Source: Geothrix sp. 21YS21S-4 (GTDB lineage Bacteria > Acidobacteriota > Holophagae > Holophagales > Holophagaceae). Taken from it: DNA of 64,000 nucleotides. A model generated the notes under the pieces. That model was given only the letters and a program-made list of their open reading frames with translations. It searched no databases and had not been told where the DNA came from. Shown here one piece after another: positions 1-8,644 of the stretch (positions are counted from its first letter, which is position 1; each line of letters begins with the position of its first letter). Where the stretch lies: contig NZ_CP132719.1 of NCBI RefSeq assembly GCF_030845995.1, positions 1,922,001 through 1,986,000 of the forward strand, in the 5' to 3' direction. Both the position numbers and the translations under genes were made by a program.

Positions 1-261
1 CGGCCCCACCTGGCCGTAGCCCGCGTTGTTCACGAGGGCCTTGAGCCGCAGATCCGAACAGGCGCTTGCTGCCGCCGCGATGCTGTCCGCGTCCGTCACA
101 TCCAGGGTCAAGGTGCGCAGGTCCTCGCCCGGGGGCAGGTCCATGAGGGTTTCCGGTCGGCGCGCCGTCGCCACGACGCCCCAGCCCGCCGCGCGACAGA
201 GCGGAACCAGCGCCCGACCGATGCCGGTGGAACAGCCCGTGATCAGCACCCAAGCGCGCAT
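1..261 (-). CDS. Short-chain dehydrogenase/reductase, N-terminal part (cut by window edge)
   Basis: The N-terminal 87 codons of a classical SDR oxidoreductase are visible; the rest lies beyond base 1. A Rossmann beta strand is followed directly by the glycine-rich cofactor motif TGCSTGIG near residues 8-15, and the family's NNAG motif appears near residue 80, with an aspartate-containing DVTD segment between them. SDRs use NAD(P)H on alcohols, ketones or sugars in the cytoplasm. The catalytic Ser-Tyr-Lys lies in the missing part, so the substrate cannot be guessed. The ATG at 261 is the only good start. It may be the last gene of the minus-strand run that begins with the small exported protein, 60 bases upstream. 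Confidence 0.85.
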   Translation of the reverse strand, partial: MRAWVLITGCSTGIGRALVPLCRAAGWGVVATARRPETLMDLPPGEDLRTLTLDVTDADSIAAAASACSDLRLKALVNNAGYGQVGP

Positions 262-321
262 CCCGCCTCCTTCAGGAAAACGGGGCGCCGCGGCGCCCCG
301 TTCCTCACGGTCCTTCGCCAG

Positions 322-594
322 TCACTTCTTCTTCGCGTCCTTGGCCTCGATGCTGCTGGCCACCTGCCGGTAGGTCACGGTGACCTTGTTCCCCACCTTG
401 AGGGCCTCCTTGCCGCTGGTGCCGCCCTCGGTGTAGAAGCGCCACTCCTCCTTCCCTAGGTCGAGGGTGAAGCTGTCGCCGGACAGCTCCTTCACGACTC
501 CGGTCTTCTGGTACTTGGCGGCGGCCGCGGCCCATCCCAGGGCGCCGCCGAGCACGGCGACGGCGGACAGCACGACGAGCGGTTTCAGGCGCAT
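322..594 (-). CDS. Small exported protein of unknown function
   Basis: A 90-residue protein with a signal-peptide-like N-terminus (MRLKP, then a hydrophobic Ala/Val/Leu run to about residue 25). A compact beta-rich segment follows, with alternating hydrophobic and charged residues (GVVKEL, SFTLDL, VTVTYR), and the protein ends in a lysine-rich tail. The pattern resembles small periplasmic OB-fold-like proteins, but no named family is recognised. A GAGGAGA ribosome-binding site sits just upstream of the ATG. The gene follows the IspH-UbiA fusion on the same strand after about 37 bases, so co-transcription is possible. Confidence 0.7.
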   Translation of the reverse strand: MRLKPLVVLSAVAVLGGALGWAAAAAKYQKTGVVKELSGDSFTLDLGKEEWRFYTEGGTSGKEALKVGNKVTVTYRQVASSIEAKDAKKK

Positions 595-631
595 GGGCTC
601 TCCTCGAAAAAGGTGGACCCAGGCTAGCAGC

Positions 632-2353
632 TCAGACCAGCGCCAACAGCCCCACCAGCCAGAAACTCAGGTCCACGCTCAGTTCGAAGCGCGTCTTCCC
701 CGTGGTGAACCGCTCGTGGTACAGCCACAGGTACAGCACGGGATAGGCGGCGCAGATCACCAGGACGAGCGCGACGATCAGGGGATGGCCCTGTTGGCGG
801 GTATTGAAGGTGAGCCACAGGGTGCCCGCCAGCAGCGTTCCCAGCAGGGCGAGGAGAATGGCCTTGGTGGCGGGTTTCCCCAGAAAGATGGGGAGGGTCT
901 CCTTCCCGATGATCTGATCGTTCTGCATGTCGCGGATCTCGTAGATCACGGTGCGGACGAAGGTCAGAACGCCGACGAGGAACGCCGCGGCGAAGGCGCG
1001 GAGGTTCCAGGGGCGGCCCGCCTGCCACATGGGCATGACCACCGCGACCGTTGCCAGGGCCAGGGCCACCACCGCGTCCTTGGAGCCGGGGATGTTCCGC
1101 AGGCTGACGCTTCGGCCGCCGACCAGGAAGCGGCGCTTGTAGGCGACGCCCACCAGGCTGGCCGCGGCCATCACACCGAGCGCCTTCGCCCCCAGCGTGG
1201 CGGCCAGTCCCAGGGCGGCGGCCAGGGCGGCCATACCGGTAAGAAGGAGGGCCATCCGGTTCCGCGACAGGAAGCGCGCGCGAGCGGGTCCCTTCGCGCC
1301 GAGCCCCAGGGGATCGAGGAAGGGCGTCAGCAGGTACATGGCCAGAACGTAGGTGCCCACGAGAAGGGGATAGCGCCAGCCGAAGGGAAAGCCGAGCCAC
1401 TTGTGGACGCCCAGGGTCATCAGCCCCGCGCCGATCGCCAACAGGGAGGAACTGCCGAAGGCCGCCTGCACGAAGCTGCGCCAGCGACTGGGGCCGTCGC
1501 CGAGCTGTTCGAGCACATCCACCACTTCGTCCACGAGCCAGGTGGGCGTGGAGGCGCCCGCCAGGACGCCCACGGTCTCGCGACCGGTGAAGGCGGTCAC
1601 GTCCAACTCGGCGGCCGTCTCCACGTACTGCACGGGCTTCCCATAGTGGTGGGCCAACTCGGCCAGGTGCTTGGTGTTGCTGGAGGCCTTCCCGCCGACC
1701 ACGATCACGGCATCCACGGTTTGGGCCAGTTGCCGGGCCTCGTCCTGCCGCATCCAGGTGTCCTCGCAGATGGTGTTCTCGAAGACGGCGTCCTTGGCCC
1801 GGGTGCGGATGTAGTCGGTGATGGCGTGGTAGTCCTTCACGGTGAACGTGGTCTGGGCCACCACCAGCACCTTCTTGAGCTGCTCGTCCGTGAGGGCCTC
1901 GGCCTCGGCCATGTTCGCGACGATGACGGAGCCGCTGTCCGCGAAGCTGCGGTGGGCGACGCTCTCCGCATGGCCGTGGCTGCCCAGGATCACGGTGAAG
2001 TAGCCCTTGGGGCTCCACTTCTTGATCTTGTTGTGGACCTTGGCGACCTCGGGACAGGTCGCGTTCACGATCTTCAGTTCGCCCTTGGCCTGGCGCGCCT
2101 TCAGCCCGCGCAGATCCTGGATGGGGATGCCGTGGGCGCGGATCACGACCGTCCCGTTCTGGACCTGGTCCGGCGCCGGCGCGACCGCCACGCCCCGCTT
2201 CCCGATGAGATCCAGGGCCTGGGGATTGTGGATGAGGGGCCCGAGCGTCTGGACCGGGCGCCCGTCGTTCCGCACCGACGCCTCCAGCACCGCGTCCATG
2301 GCGCGCTTGACGCCCCAGCAGAACCCCGCGGTCTTGGCGACGATCACCTTCAT
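632..2353 (-). CDS. ispH: IspH (HMBPP reductase) fused to a UbiA-like membrane prenyltransferase domain
   Basis: Residues 1-285 are a complete IspH, the last MEP-pathway enzyme, which reduces HMBPP to IPP and DMAPP. The three 4Fe-4S cysteines are C12 (GFCWGVKRA), C100 (NATCPEV) and C196 (NTICEDT). H42, H74, H128 and E130 match the substrate-binding His residues and the catalytic Glu, and QTT and SSNT motifs are present. Residues about 295-573 are hydrophobic, with some seven or eight membrane segments, and resemble UbiA prenyltransferases: DMQND (475-479) followed by GKETLP matches the second Asp-rich motif. The usual first motif, NDxxDxxxD, is not visible at its expected place (about 345-365), so catalysis by this half is uncertain. 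IspH is normally about 300 residues, so the fusion is clear and lies in one frame. Confidence 0.93.
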   Translation of the reverse strand: MKVIVAKTAGFCWGVKRAMDAVLEASVRNDGRPVQTLGPLIHNPQALDLIGKRGVAVAPAPDQVQNGTVVIRAHGIPIQDLRGLKARQAKGELKIVNATCPEVAKVHNKIKKWSPKGYFTVILGSHGHAESVAHRSFADSGSVIVANMAEAEALTDEQLKKVLVVAQTTFTVKDYHAITDYIRTRAKDAVFENTICEDTWMRQDEARQLAQTVDAVIVVGGKASSNTKHLAELAHHYGKPVQYVETAAELDVTAFTGRETVGVLAGASTPTWLVDEVVDVLEQLGDGPSRWRSFVQAAFGSSSLLAIGAGLMTLGVHKWLGFPFGWRYPLLVGTYVLAMYLLTPFLDPLGLGAKGPARARFLSRNRMALLLTGMAALAAALGLAATLGAKALGVMAAASLVGVAYKRRFLVGGRSVSLRNIPGSKDAVVALALATVAVVMPMWQAGRPWNLRAFAAAFLVGVLTFVRTVIYEIRDMQNDQIIGKETLPIFLGKPATKAILLALLGTLLAGTLWLTFNTRQQGHPLIVALVLVICAAYPVLYLWLYHERFTTGKTRFELSVDLSFWLVGLLALV

Positions 2354-2365
2354 GGCTGCCCCAGA

Positions 2366-2421
2366 AACCTGACCGACTTGGTCAGGTTATTCATCATAGC
2401 GCCCCTCGATCCCGGCCGGAA
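2366..2421 (-). promoter_or_regulatory. Promoter and palindromic operator candidate for ispH-ubiA
   Basis: A perfect 9-bp palindrome, AACCTGACC-N5-GGTCAGGTT (2366-2374 and 2380-2388), starts 13 bases upstream of the ispH ATG. Reading the minus strand, a good -10 (TATGAT, 2398-2393) lies 17 bases after a weak -35 (TTCCGG, 2421-2416). Transcription would start inside or beside the palindrome, a position typical for repressor binding. The dyad shape is like sites of Rrf2/IscR-type Fe-S regulators, which would suit a 4Fe-4S enzyme, but that link is inference. The -35 falls inside the terminator hairpin of the preceding gene. Confidence 0.5.
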
Positions 2422-2430
2422 TCGAGGGGC
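2401..2430 (-). terminator. Hairpin terminator candidate after the collagen-like gene
   Basis: GCCCCTCGAT (2401-2410) and ATCGAGGGGC (2421-2430) form a perfect 10-bp stem with a 10-base loop, 16 bases beyond the collagen-like stop codon. There is no strong U-tract, so it may act as an RNA 3' end stabiliser or a weak terminator. Confidence 0.6.
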
Positions 2431-2445
2431 GCCATGAACCGGAGC

Positions 2446-5400
2446 TCAGTTGACGTACCAGTCCGTCCCGTCGCAGACGAGTTCCATGGGAGCCAGGAAA
2501 ACGCCCAGGATGTTGTAAAGGAGGCTGGACAGCAGGGTTCCAAGCCCCGTGCGCCCATCGCGGATGCTGCCCGACAGCGTGAAGGAGTAGGAAGTCGGGA
2601 GGAGGGTGATGATCCGATTGGCGCTGGTGGCCGGGTTGGGGAGGGTGATGGTGGCCCCGCTGTTTCGGAGGACGAGGTAGCGGTCCCCGGCCTGCACCGT
2701 GTAGTTGGCGGTGATCTTGATCACGGTGTTGGAGATGTTGCCCCCGAGCACAGCAGCCCACGTGCCGTCCGCCTTGAGGAATTTTCCGCCCGCCGCATCG
2801 CCGGAGGCCGGCGCCGGGGCGATGCCGGCGGTTCCGCCGGAGCCGCTGTCCCCCACCAGGACGGGCAGCCGTGCCACCCCCACGGTGCCGGTGGAGAGAT
2901 TGGAGGCGCTGATTCCCGTCAGCGAGGCGCCGCTGCCGCTGAAGGCCGTGGCGGTGACGGTGCCCGCGGTGAAGTTGCCGGAGGCGTCCCGCGCCACGAT
3001 GGCGTTGGCCGTGTTGGCGGACGTGGCCGTGGTCGCGCTGTTGGACACTTTGCCCGCCGTCGCGACGGTGGCGAGGTTGGTGTCCGCCAGGCTGCCGGTG
3101 ACTTCCGAAGCCAGGTTCACCGAACTGCCGTTGGAGGCAGCGGTAACGCGCCCCTGGGCATCCACGGTGATGTTGGCCCGGGTGTAGGCATTCGGCGTCA
3201 CCGCCGTATTGGCGAGGGCGATGGTGCCGCTGCTGGAGATCGTTCCCCCTGTGAGGCCCGTGCCCGCGGTGATCCCCGTGACGGTGCCGGCGTTGATCGT
3301 CGTCCCGTTGACCCGGAATCCGCCGCTGATGTTCACGTCCCCGGCCACGTCCAGGGCGTAGCCCGGCGTGGACGTACCCACGCCCACCCTGCCGGTGCTG
3401 AGGATCACCACCTTCGGGGTGCCCGCCGAATCCGGATCCCCCTGGGCGGCGTTCGACACATGGATGCCCAGGGCGCCGGAGCTCACTCGATCCGCCGTGA
3501 TGCCCCAGTTGCGGGCCGTGCTGACGGCGCTTTCGCTGCCCAGCCGGAACTGCGGTCCCGCGGTGCCGTTGCCGGCGAGGCGGATGCCGTCCGAATTGCT
3601 GCTCACCACCACGTCGAGGGCTTTGGTGGGGGAAGTCGTGCCCAGGCCCACCTTCCCGGCCGTATAGACCACGTCGGACCCGTTCAGGGTCAGGGGACTG
3701 GCTCCCGTCGCGCCTGTGGCGCCAGTCGCACCCGTGGGACCCGTGGCGCCGGTGGCTCCCGTCGCTCCGGTCGCGCCCTGGGCACCCTGCGGCCCCTGGG
3801 GGCCGATCAGGGAAACGGGCACCGGCCACGCTCCGCCGGCCTTGGGGCCGTAGAACTGCGATGTGGCGGTGTTGAGGTAGAAGTCCCCGTTCGTTCCCAG
3901 CGAGACGGAAGGCGCGGTCGTCCCATTGAGAACCGTCTTCCCGTCCAGACCGACCGCACCAGCGGCGCCCGTCGCACCCGTGGCTCCCGTCGCGCCGGTG
4001 GCGCCCTGGGGTCCCTGGATGCCCTGGGCCCCCTGCGGCCCTACGAGAGAGATGCTGGACGGCCAGACGCCGCTCGATTTGGGGCCATAGATCTGGGAGG
4101 TGGCGATGTCGATGTAGAAGTCGCCGTTGATGCCGAGACCCGCCGAGGGAATGCCGGACCCGCTGAGCACGCTCCTTCCATCCGCGCCCGTGGCACCCGT
4201 GGCGCCCGTCGCACCGGTGGGCCCGGTCGGTCCAGCCCCGCCGGTCGCGCCGGTCGCGCCCGTCGAACCCGTGGCTCCCTGCGGCCCCTGGGGACCCACC
4301 AGGGAAACGCTGGTGGACCACACGCCCGCGGCCTTGGGCCCGTAGATCCGGGAAGCGGTGGTGTCGACGTAGAAATCGCCGTTCGTGCCCACCCCCACGG
4401 AGGGCGCGCCGCTCCCGTTCAGGATCGACCTCCCGTCGAGGCCGGCAGCTCCGGTGGCTCCTGTCGCGCCGGTGGCTCCCGTGGGCCCCGTGGCGCCGGT
4501 CGGCCCGGCGACGCCGGTGGCTCCGGTCGCACCCGTGGCGCCCTGCGGTCCCTGGGCACCGATCAGGGAGGTCCCGGCGAGCCACACGCCGCCCGCCTTG
4601 GGACCGTAGATCTCGTGCGCCGCGGTATCGATGTAGAAGTCGCCGTTGGAGCCCGTGCCCGCTCCGGGCACACCCGTGCCCGTGAGGACGCTCCGGCCGT
4701 CGGCGCCCGCGGGGCCCGCCGCGCCGGTGGCTCCCGTCGCGCCGGTGGCGCCTGTCGGTCCCGCAACGCCGGTCGCCCCGGTGGTGCCCTGGGGTCCCTG
4801 CGGCCCGACCAGCATGATCCCGATCGGCCAGATGCCGCCGGCCTTGGGCCCGTAGAGTTCGGGAATGGCCGTGTCGACGTAGAAATCGCCGTTGGCTCCG
4901 GTTCCCGCCGAGGGGGCACCGACGCCGCTCAGCAGCGTCCGTCCGTCGAGCCCTGCCGCACCCGTGGCCCCGGCCGCACCGGTAGCGCCCGTCGCGCCTG
5001 CGGGTCCGGTAGCGCCGGCAGCGCCCGTGGCCCCCGTCGCGCCCTGGGCGCCCTGCGGCCCCACGAGGGAGACGCCGGCGGGCCAGGCGCCCCCGGCCTT
5101 GGGTCCGTAGATCCGGGAGGCGGCCACATCGACGTAGAAGTCCCCATTGGCGCCCAGGCCGGCGCCCGGCGCTCCGGATCCGTTCAATACGCTCTTTCCG
5201 TCAGCCCCGGCAGCACCCGTGGCCCCCGTCGCTCCCACAGCGCCTGCCGGTCCCGCGGGACCAGCCACCCCTGCCACGCCCTGGGGACCCTGCGAGCCCA
5301 CCATGGACAAACCCGTGGGCCAAAGGCCACCCGTCTTGGGCCCGTAGATCTCCGCCGTGACGGTGTCGATGTAGAAGTCGCCATTCACGCCCAGGCCCGC

Positions 5401-8400
5401 GGAAGGAACGCCCATCCCGCTCAAGAGGCTCCTTCCGTCCGTTCCAGCCGGACCGGCAGGGCCGGTGGCCCCCGCCGAACCCGGCGTCCCCGCCGCACCG
5501 GCCACCCCTTGGACGCCGACCATGGAGACGCCGGGAGTGGGCCAAGCCCCCCCGGACTTGGGCCCGTAAATGCGGAAGGTCAGGGTGTCGATGTAGAAGT
5601 CCCCCTCCCCTCCCACACCCGAACCGGGCGCTCCCGCGCCATTCAGGACCGCTTTCCCGTCCACTCCGCCTGACGGCCCCGTGAGCCCCTGAGGACCGGC
5701 GGGCCCCTGCGGCCCGACAAGGGAGATGCCCGGCAGCCACGCGCCGGCCGTCTTGGGGCCGTAGATCGTGGCCGTCAGCGTGTCGAGGTAGAAGTCCCCA
5801 TCGGTGCCCACTCCCACGCCGGGGGGCACGAGACCGTTCAGGATCGTCTTGCCGTCGATTCCCCCCGAGGGGCCGGCAGGTCCCGCGGCGCCCGTCGCCC
5901 CCTGAGGGCCCGTGGGACCGATGAGGGAAACGCCCACGGGCCAGAGGCCGCCGGCCTTGGGGCCGTAGATCGCGGCCGTCAGCGTGTTGATGTAGAAGTC
6001 CCCGTCCGCGCCCAGACCCGCGCCCGGGGCCACAACACCGCTGAGGACGCTCCGTCCGTCCGCGCCCGCAGGACCCGCGGCTCCCGTCGCTCCGGTGACG
6101 CCCTGGAGTCCCTGGGGACCCACCATCGAGACGCCCACCGGCCAGATGCCCGCAGCCTTGGGCCCGTAGACCTTGGACGTGAGCACGTCGATGTAGAAGT
6201 CCCCATTCGAGCCCGCCCCGGAAGAAGGCACGCCCGCACCGCTCAGCAGGCTCCTTCCGTCCGCGCCCGCGGCCCCGGCCGCGCCGGTCGCACCCGCGAC
6301 TCCCGTGGCGCCCGTCGCTCCCGCGATGCCCTGGGAGCCTTGAGGTCCCTGCGGCCCGACGAGCGAAAGACCCGCGGGCCAGACGCCCGCGGCCTTGGGC
6401 CCATGGATTTCAGCCGTGGCGAGGTTGATGTAGAAATCGCCATCGACGCCCGCGCCCGAGGACGGTGCTCCGGACCCGCTGAGAAGGGTCTTTCCGTCCA
6501 CGCCAGCCGCCCCGGCGGCTCCCGTGGCGCCCGCCGCGCCCGTCGCGCCGGTCGCCCCCGTGGCGCCCGCGACCCCGGCAGGTCCCGCGGGGCCCTGCGC
6601 TCCGATGAGCGAGACGCCCGCGGGCCACACGCCGCCCGCCTTGGGTCCGTAGAAATGGGAGGTCGCGACGTCGAAATAGAAATCGCCATTGTTGCCGGCG
6701 CCGGACGAAGGCGCCCCCGATCCGCTCAGAACGCTCTTCCCGTCGACGCCTGCCGCGCCTGCCGCCCCCGTGGCGCCCGCGACTCCCGGGGCCCCGGCCG
6801 CACCGGTGGCGCCCGTAGCGCCCGTCGTGCCCTGCGGTCCCTGGGCCCCCACGATGGAGATCCCCACGGGCCAGATCCCGGCCGCCTTCGGTCCGTAGAG
6901 ATGGGAGGTGGCGACATCGATGTAGAAATCACCGTCCGCTCCAGCGCCCGAAGAAGGCGAGCCCGACCCGCTAAGGAGCGTGCGGCCATCCACACCGGGC
7001 GTTCCCGCCGCCCCCGCCACGCCGGTGGCCCCCGTCGGACCGGTGGCGCCGGGAGCCCCCGCCGCACCCGTCGCCCCGGTGGCACCCGCCGCCCCCGCGG
7101 GTCCCTGCGGCCCCTGGGAGCCCATCAGCGATACCCCGGCGGGCCACACGCCACCCGCCTTGGGACCGTAGAGATGGGAAGCGACAACATCGACGTAGAA
7201 ATCGCCGTTCGCCCCAGCTCCCGAAGAAGGCGCGCCGGATCCGCTGAGGAGCGTTCTGCCATCCACGCCCGCTATCCCCGTGGCCCCGGTGGCTCCTGGA
7301 GCCCCGGGACTGCCCGCGGGACCCGTCGCGCCGGCGGGGCCCGTGGCTCCGGCAGGACCCGCCACGCCCTGGGGGCCCTGGGCTCCCACGAGGGAGACGC
7401 TGATGCTCCAGACGCCTCCGAGCTTGGGCCCGTAGAGCCTGTCGCTCGCGGTGTCGAGGTAGAAATCGCCATCGGCGCCGAACTCAGAGGGAGGAGCGCC
7501 GGCCCCGCTCAGTACCGTCCGCCCATTGGCTCCGCCAGGGCCGGCCGGTCCTGTGGGCCCCACACCGGCAGGCCCGACGAGGGAAACGGGAGGAGGCCAG
7601 ACGCCCCCGCCCTTGGGGCCGTAGAGCAGGGCCGTGGTGGTATCGATGTAGAAATCGCCGTTGATGCCCAGCCCCACGGGCGGCGCGCCCATTCCGCTCA
7701 GCATGCTCTTTCCCTCGGGCCCCGCGGGACCCATCGGGCCCGTGGGACCCGCCGATCCAGCCACGCCCGCGGGCCCCGCAGGTCCCACGGGGCCCTGGCT
7801 GCCCATCAGGGACACGCCGACCGTCCAAACGCCATTCGCTTTGGGGCCGTAGATCTGGGAGGTGACCGTGTCGATGTAGAAGTCCCCATTGGTGCCCAAA
7901 GACACCGAAGGGGCTCCGATTCCCGTCAGGATCCCTTTCCCGTTGGCCCCCGCGGGTCCCGCCGCCCCTGCGGGGCCTGCCGGACCGGCGGGACCCGCGG
8001 GCCCTTCAGGCCCGGCCGGACCCACGGGGCCGATGCTGCCGCTGATGCTGGCCGGGATCCACTGGGCGCCGTCGAAGGTCAGGATTTGGCCCGTCAGCGG
8101 AGTGTGGTTGGTGAAGTCGATGGGCACGCCCTGGATCCGGCTGACGGCCATCTCCCCTTGGGTGCCCGTCACGTCTCCGGCGAAGGGGCCGACCACTTCC
8201 CAGGCCGCGCGGGCCTGGAAGGAGGGCACCAGTTCCACGTCGGGGCTCAACTGCCAGCCGCCGACATTCACCCGCAGCTTGATGTTGGAGATGCTGAGCG
8301 CCGACGCGGGAATGGCCGGCATGCCGGAGGAGCCGAGAACCACGGAATAGAGCCCGTTTTCCAGCGTGAGGGTCTGGGGGCCCGAATTCCAGAGTTCGGT

Positions 8401-8595
8401 GCCGGAGGTGTCCCAGAGGGAGAACACGAAACTGCGGGGCCCGTTGATGGGAACGGAGGCTTCCAGCAATCGGCCCTGGTACGCCAGCAGCGGGAGCGGA
8501 GTCGGATCCGCCTGGGCCGTGGGGACTTTGGACTGTTGGGCCACGAGACAGATGGCGCTGAGGCTGAGGGCCGCGGGGAGGGAAATGCGTCGCAT
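2446..8595 (-). CDS. Giant exported collagen-like protein with 18 GDFY-GPK modules
   Basis: A 2049-residue protein with a signal peptide ending near AQADP (about residue 30). Residues 35-180 form a conserved N-terminal domain (LAYQGRLLEA, then FSLWDTSGTELW) of the kind found ahead of phage-tail- or collagen-like repeats. From about 183 to 1635, Gly-X-Y collagen stretches rich in GATGA and GPAGP alternate with 18 copies of a roughly 50-residue module whose core is GDFYID, YGPK, G-W and SL-G. Residues 1635-2049 are a tail-fibre-like C-terminus with VDAQGRVTAASNG and GKFLKADGTW motifs, probably a trimerisation or adhesion head. Collagen-like bacterial proteins form trimeric surface filaments; the role here (attachment, aggregation) is inferred. 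It follows a barrel protein and a lipoprotein on the same strand. Confidence 0.9.
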   Translation of the reverse strand: MRRISLPAALSLSAICLVAQQSKVPTAQADPTPLPLLAYQGRLLEASVPINGPRSFVFSLWDTSGTELWNSGPQTLTLENGLYSVVLGSSGMPAIPASALSISNIKLRVNVGGWQLSPDVELVPSFQARAAWEVVGPFAGDVTGTQGEMAVSRIQGVPIDFTNHTPLTGQILTFDGAQWIPASISGSIGPVGPAGPEGPAGPAGPAGPAGAAGPAGANGKGILTGIGAPSVSLGTNGDFYIDTVTSQIYGPKANGVWTVGVSLMGSQGPVGPAGPAGVAGSAGPTGPMGPAGPEGKSMLSGMGAPPVGLGINGDFYIDTTTALLYGPKGGGVWPPPVSLVGPAGVGPTGPAGPGGANGRTVLSGAGAPPSEFGADGDFYLDTASDRLYGPKLGGVWSISVSLVGAQGPQGVAGPAGATGPAGATGPAGSPGAPGATGATGIAGVDGRTLLSGSGAPSSGAGANGDFYVDVVASHLYGPKAGGVWPAGVSLMGSQGPQGPAGAAGATGATGAAGAPGATGPTGATGVAGAAGTPGVDGRTLLSGSGSPSSGAGADGDFYIDVATSHLYGPKAAGIWPVGISIVGAQGPQGTTGATGATGAAGAPGVAGATGAAGAAGVDGKSVLSGSGAPSSGAGNNGDFYFDVATSHFYGPKAGGVWPAGVSLIGAQGPAGPAGVAGATGATGATGAAGATGAAGAAGVDGKTLLSGSGAPSSGAGVDGDFYINLATAEIHGPKAAGVWPAGLSLVGPQGPQGSQGIAGATGATGVAGATGAAGAAGADGRSLLSGAGVPSSGAGSNGDFYIDVLTSKVYGPKAAGIWPVGVSMVGPQGLQGVTGATGAAGPAGADGRSVLSGVVAPGAGLGADGDFYINTLTAAIYGPKAGGLWPVGVSLIGPTGPQGATGAAGPAGPSGGIDGKTILNGLVPPGVGVGTDGDFYLDTLTATIYGPKTAGAWLPGISLVGPQGPAGPQGLTGPSGGVDGKAVLNGAGAPGSGVGGEGDFYIDTLTFRIYGPKSGGAWPTPGVSMVGVQGVAGAAGTPGSAGATGPAGPAGTDGRSLLSGMGVPSAGLGVNGDFYIDTVTAEIYGPKTGGLWPTGLSMVGSQGPQGVAGVAGPAGPAGAVGATGATGAAGADGKSVLNGSGAPGAGLGANGDFYVDVAASRIYGPKAGGAWPAGVSLVGPQGAQGATGATGAAGATGPAGATGATGAAGATGAAGLDGRTLLSGVGAPSAGTGANGDFYVDTAIPELYGPKAGGIWPIGIMLVGPQGPQGTTGATGVAGPTGATGATGATGAAGPAGADGRSVLTGTGVPGAGTGSNGDFYIDTAAHEIYGPKAGGVWLAGTSLIGAQGPQGATGATGATGVAGPTGATGPTGATGATGATGAAGLDGRSILNGSGAPSVGVGTNGDFYVDTTASRIYGPKAAGVWSTSVSLVGPQGPQGATGSTGATGATGGAGPTGPTGATGATGATGADGRSVLSGSGIPSAGLGINGDFYIDIATSQIYGPKSSGVWPSSISLVGPQGAQGIQGPQGATGATGATGATGAAGAVGLDGKTVLNGTTAPSVSLGTNGDFYLNTATSQFYGPKAGGAWPVPVSLIGPQGPQGAQGATGATGATGATGPTGATGATGATGASPLTLNGSDVVYTAGKVGLGTTSPTKALDVVVSSNSDGIRLAGNGTAGPQFRLGSESAVSTARNWGITADRVSSGALGIHVSNAAQGDPDSAGTPKVVILSTGRVGVGTSTPGYALDVAGDVNISGGFRVNGTTINAGTVTGITAGTGLTGGTISSSGTIALANTAVTPNAYTRANITVDAQGRVTAASNGSSVNLASEVTGSLADTNLATVATAGKVSNSATTATSANTANAIVARDASGNFTAGTVTATAFSGSGASLTGISASNLSTGTVGVARLPVLVGDSGSGGTAGIAPAPASGDAAGGKFLKADGTWAAVLGGNISNTVIKITANYTVQAGDRYLVLRNSGATITLPNPATSANRIITLLPTSYSFTLSGSIRDGRTGLGTLLSSLLYNILGVFLAPMELVCDGTDWYVN
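3690..8040 (-). repeat. 18 tandem modules inside the collagen-like gene
   Basis: The YGPK codons recur near 7849, 7614, 7430, 7160, 6887, 6641, 6397, 6158, 5958, 5752, 5560, 5336, 5099, 4844, 4600, 4339, 4081 and 3841, an average spacing of about 236 bp (79 residues). Each unit is one Gly-X-Y stretch of variable length plus one conserved module. Modules 4-7 share the linker SG(S/A)PSSGAG and look like the youngest duplications; modules 1-3 and 9-11 are more diverged. Repeated recombination between units is the likely source. Confidence 0.85.
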
Positions 8596-8644
8596 GAAGC
8601 CGCCTGAGAAGTGAAAGAAAGGAAAGAAGGCTTGAAGAAGCGAG

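Noticed and set aside
467-5673. Long plus-strand open frames opposite the IspH fusion and the collagen-like gene
   Set aside because: They are antisense shadows of GC-rich coding DNA, with low-complexity His/Gln/Arg/Gly-rich translations and no family motifs, while the minus-strand frames carry clear domains.
3690-8040. CRISPR array or tandem-repeat locus
   Set aside because: The repeats are codon-structured, imperfect and in one reading frame, and encode Gly-X-Y and GDFY-GPK modules; there are no uniform spacers or cas genes.
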